8,569 bases of DNA. Source: Actinomycetales bacterium (GTDB lineage: Bacteria > Actinomycetota > Actinomycetes > Actinomycetales > JAHECE01). Shown here one piece after another: positions 6,512 to 8,569 of this stretch. Below the pieces are notes generated by a model, which was not told the DNA's origin, searched no databases, and saw nothing but the letters and a program-made list of their open reading frames with translations. The position numbers and the translations under genes were made by a program. Where the stretch lies: positions 1-8,569 of the forward strand of contig JAHECE010000109.1 of the NCBI GenBank assembly GCA_024641895.1, read 5' to 3'. Positions within the stretch are counted from its first letter, which is position 1; each line of letters opens with the position of its first letter.

Positions 6512-6538
6512 GTGCCGCGATCCTAGCGGTCGCGGCAC
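6512..6538. repeat. Perfect 9-bp inverted repeat spanning the ileS -10 region
   Basis: Arms GTGCCGCGA (6512-6520) and TCGCGGCAC (6530-6538) match perfectly around a 9-nt centre, TCCTAGCGG. The candidate ileS -10 occupies most of that centre. As DNA it looks like a dyad operator able to block or modulate ileS transcription. If transcription begins further upstream than inferred, it would form a strong 5' hairpin instead. Confidence 0.7.
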
Positions 6539-6550
6539 GCGCGGCGTCCT
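6520..6550 (-). promoter_or_regulatory. Likely ileS promoter
   Basis: TAGGAT at 6520-6525 on the minus strand is a good actinobacterial -10 (TANNNT). A weak -35 with a GAC core, AGGACG (6545-6550), lies 19 nt upstream. Transcription would begin around 6511-6514, just before Stem I of the T-box, so the position fits the leader well. The -35 is poor, so the -10 carries most of the case. Confidence 0.55.
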
Positions 6551-6634
6551 AAAGGTCCCGGGGGTACCCACCCCCCCGATGCGAGTATTCACGCGCCGAC
6601 TCAAGACTGCCCCACGGTGAGGAGAAACAAGAGG
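6539..6634 (+). promoter_or_regulatory. ppdK upstream region, promoter not resolved
   Basis: This stretch must contain the ppdK 5' leader and probably its promoter. A G/C tract with the 8-bp palindrome GGGTACCC (6562-6569) precedes an imperfect 14-bp dyad, GCGAGTATTCACGC (6581-6594), the only AT-containing patch. GAGTAT or GTATTC there could serve as a -10, but no acceptable -35 is seen. Confidence 0.3.
6619..6624 (+). promoter_or_regulatory. Shine-Dalgarno site of ppdK
   Basis: GAGGAG lies 10 nt before the ATG at 6635 and sets the start. A second AGAGG directly abutting the ATG is too close to serve. Confidence 0.75.

Positions 6635-8569
<1,935 letters not shown>

Larger units (their letters stand above)
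6256..6513 (-). promoter_or_regulatory. T-box riboswitch leader of ileS, translation-controlling type, isoleucine-specific
   Basis: The untranslated leader senses the charging state of tRNA-Ile. On the minus strand, in order, it holds: a compact Stem I with specifier AUC (6493-6495); a GC-rich Stem II region ending in CAGTAGAACC (6421-6430); Stem III, a perfect GACGGG/CCCGTC hairpin (6404-6419); a GC hairpin (6360-6377); the T-box core GGGGTGGTACCGCGG (6334-6348); and the ileS Shine-Dalgarno (6265-6270). The UGGU in the T-box (6341-6344) complements a tRNA 3' end of ACCA, matching the A discriminator of tRNA-Ile. No terminator hairpin with a U-run follows, and the T-box 3' half can pair with bases next to the Shine-Dalgarno. 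Control is therefore by ribosome access, as in known actinobacterial ileS leaders. The 5' end is inferred from the candidate promoter and may shift by several bases. Confidence 0.94.

Noticed and set aside
6555..6578. A second T-box-like GGGTGGGTACCCC on the minus strand upstream of the ileS promoter
   Set aside because: It only partly resembles the T-box, lies upstream of the inferred start, and has no specifier or Stem III before it; most likely a chance feature of a G/C tract.

Overview
The window is very GC-rich with strong third-position GC bias. It encodes a type 2 (eukaryote-like) isoleucyl-tRNA synthetase behind a translation-type T-box, next to an actinobacterial-style pyruvate phosphate dikinase (PPDK). 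Together these point to a high-GC actinobacterium, probably Micrococcales (Cellulomonas-like). The phylum is well supported; the family is a guess from memory of similar proteins.

Layout, left to right. Bases 1-1465 (minus strand) carry dhaK followed by a truncated dhaL, separated by one base; these are two subunits of a PTS-type dihydroxyacetone kinase. Bases 1466-1612 are a 147-bp gap that probably holds the dha promoter and a GC-rich palindrome. Bases 1613-6255 (minus strand) are ileS followed by folC, joined by a 4-bp ATGA overlap. Bases 6256-6634 are a 379-bp divergent intergenic region. It contains an isoleucine-specific T-box leader for ileS (specifier AUC, T-box core, Stem III, and a helix able to sequester the Shine-Dalgarno region), a likely ileS promoter inside a perfect 9-bp inverted repeat, and the upstream region of ppdK. 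Bases 6635-8569 (plus strand) are the first 645 codons of ppdK, cut by the right edge.

How the parts fit. Uncharged tRNA-Ile should bind the leader through its GAU anticodon and ACCA end, stabilise the antisequestrator and free the ileS ribosome-binding site. Because folC starts inside the ileS stop codon, isoleucyl-tRNA charging may also influence folylpolyglutamate synthesis by translational coupling. DhaK/DhaL phosphorylate dihydroxyacetone to the glycolytic intermediate DHAP, and PPDK interconverts pyruvate and PEP. Both enzymes touch the PEP-pyruvate node, since DhaK/DhaL draw phosphate from PEP through DhaM, but nothing shows that they are co-regulated.

No mobile element, CRISPR array, tRNA/rRNA gene or unknown protein family was seen. 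The most interesting content is the regulatory RNA and promoter architecture between ileS and ppdK. All other long open frames are antisense or offset shadows of these five genes.
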